DNA from: Spirochaetaceae bacterium
GTDB taxonomy: Bacteria; Spirochaetota; Spirochaetia; Sphaerochaetales; Sphaerochaetaceae
Reading direction: 5' to 3'
Assembly: GCA_003454065.1 (NCBI GenBank)
Contig: DMKZ01000144.1
Coordinates: 1 to 6,024, forward strand
DNA: 6,024 nt
Shown: piece after piece, positions 5,476 through 6,024 of the stretch
Layout: each line of letters begins with the position of its first letter
How positions within the stretch are numbered: position 1 is the stretch's first letter
Program-made: the position numbers and the translations under genes
Notes under the pieces: generated by a model
The model's database searches: none
What the model saw: only the letters and a program-made list of their open reading frames with translations
Told to the model about the DNA's origin: nothing

Positions 5476-6024
5476 ATGAAAAAGATTCTTCTAGGAATTT
5501 TCTCTCTGTTCCTTTCCGCTTCTTTCTACCTGTTCGCATCGATAACGGACATTGACGGCGATTCTTCCGCTTACCTCTATCCAGGTCTTTCGGACAGGCC
5601 GTTCTCTTATGTCGATAGCAGGCTTGAGGCGCTTGGCGGAACCGGCGTATCGCTAAGCACGGGTCCATCCGGTTTGTTTATCAACCCTGCGAACCTCTCT
5701 GACACTAAGAGCTTCATGCTGAACATCCCTTCATTGAACATCAGGATATACAATATGGCCAAATTGATGAGCATAGAGGGTGCCGATGAAGTCATCAAAG
5801 CGTTGTTTTCCGGTTCTTCTCCGCCTCCGGATGCCACTTTCAACGTAGTGAAGACGTTTATCATGAATTATAGCTATGGCATTTATCCGTTTGCCGATTT
5901 TCAGGCGGATGTCGGGTTTAGCGACGGCGGTTTTGCGCTTGATGTGCTTACAGCAGGCAGCCTGACTTTCTATAATATGACAGGAGGCACGTCAAATGCC
6001 CGCTTTGTCCCGTCTTTTGCATTA
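5476..6024 (+). CDS. FadL/PorV-like outer-membrane beta-barrel protein, 3' truncated
   Basis: The frame runs from ATG at 5476 to the window end without a stop (183 residues visible). Residues 1-21 form a signal peptide (Lys2-Lys3, hydrophobic core 4-20, likely cleavage after Ala21). Residues 48-75 contain SRLEALGGTGVSLSTGPSG followed by LFINPANLS, the N-terminal pattern (small-residue Gly-Gly-x-Gly-Val, then NPA) typical of FadL, PorV and related spirochaetal outer-membrane proteins. Alternating hydrophobic segments such as MLNIPSLNIRIYNM (81-94) and SYGIYPFADFQADVGF (133-148) suit beta strands. FadL proteins import hydrophobic compounds, but PorV-type members serve other roles, so the cargo is open. 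The upstream lipoprotein gene ends 21 bp before and in the same frame. The nearest purine-rich site, GGGG (5459-5462), is 13 nt from the ATG, which is long, so translation may depend on coupling to the upstream gene. Confidence 0.85.
   Translation, partial: MKKILLGIFSLFLSASFYLFASITDIDGDSSAYLYPGLSDRPFSYVDSRLEALGGTGVSLSTGPSGLFINPANLSDTKSFMLNIPSLNIRIYNMAKLMSIEGADEVIKALFSGSSPPPDATFNVVKTFIMNYSYGIYPFADFQADVGFSDGGFALDVLTAGSLTFYNMTGGTSNARFVPSFAL

Noticed and set aside
4675..5673. Similarity between GGLSGTGINVFTG in the lipoprotein and ALGGTGVSLSTGPSG in the barrel protein, suggesting shared ancestry.
   Set aside because: The match is short and driven by Gly, Thr and Ser; nothing else in the two proteins lines up.

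Overview
This 6,024-bp window reads entirely on the + strand. It looks like ordinary chromosome from a Gram-negative-type bacterium with an outer membrane, most likely a spirochaete (Treponema/Sphaerochaeta-like). That placement is an inference from an ammonia-dependent AsnA, a loose spirochaete-style lipobox (FASC) and a FadL/PorV-type outer-membrane protein. It is not a proven assignment, and the genus cannot be called. I see no mobile element, tRNA, rRNA, CRISPR array or attachment site.

Layout: (1) positions 1-1941 hold the 3' part of a large gene for an unrecognised, cysteine-containing, probably secreted or lipid-anchored protein. It is closed by a clean intrinsic terminator at 1993-2016. 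(2) A promoter at 2074-2101 with nearby small inverted repeats leads into asnA (2131-3171), the AMP-forming aspartate-ammonia ligase. Ninety bp further on, with no terminator between, is a fold-type I PLP aminotransferase of the methionine/glutamine/kynurenine group (3262-4422). The gap holds a strong 13-bp hairpin without a U-tract, then a 10-bp palindrome. The two genes probably form one amino-acid metabolism transcript. (3) A consensus-like promoter at 4485-4513, with an inverted repeat across its -10, precedes an unknown lipoprotein (4576-5454). Only 21 bp and the same reading frame separate this from the start of a FadL/PorV-like outer-membrane beta-barrel gene (5476 to beyond the window). 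These last two likely form a cell-envelope operon.

The window does not show an obvious new biological system. The observations most worth following are a possible heavily interrupted thioredoxin-like fold in the first protein, the hairpin between asnA and the aminotransferase, the palindromes over both promoters, and the uncharacterised lipoprotein/beta-barrel pair.
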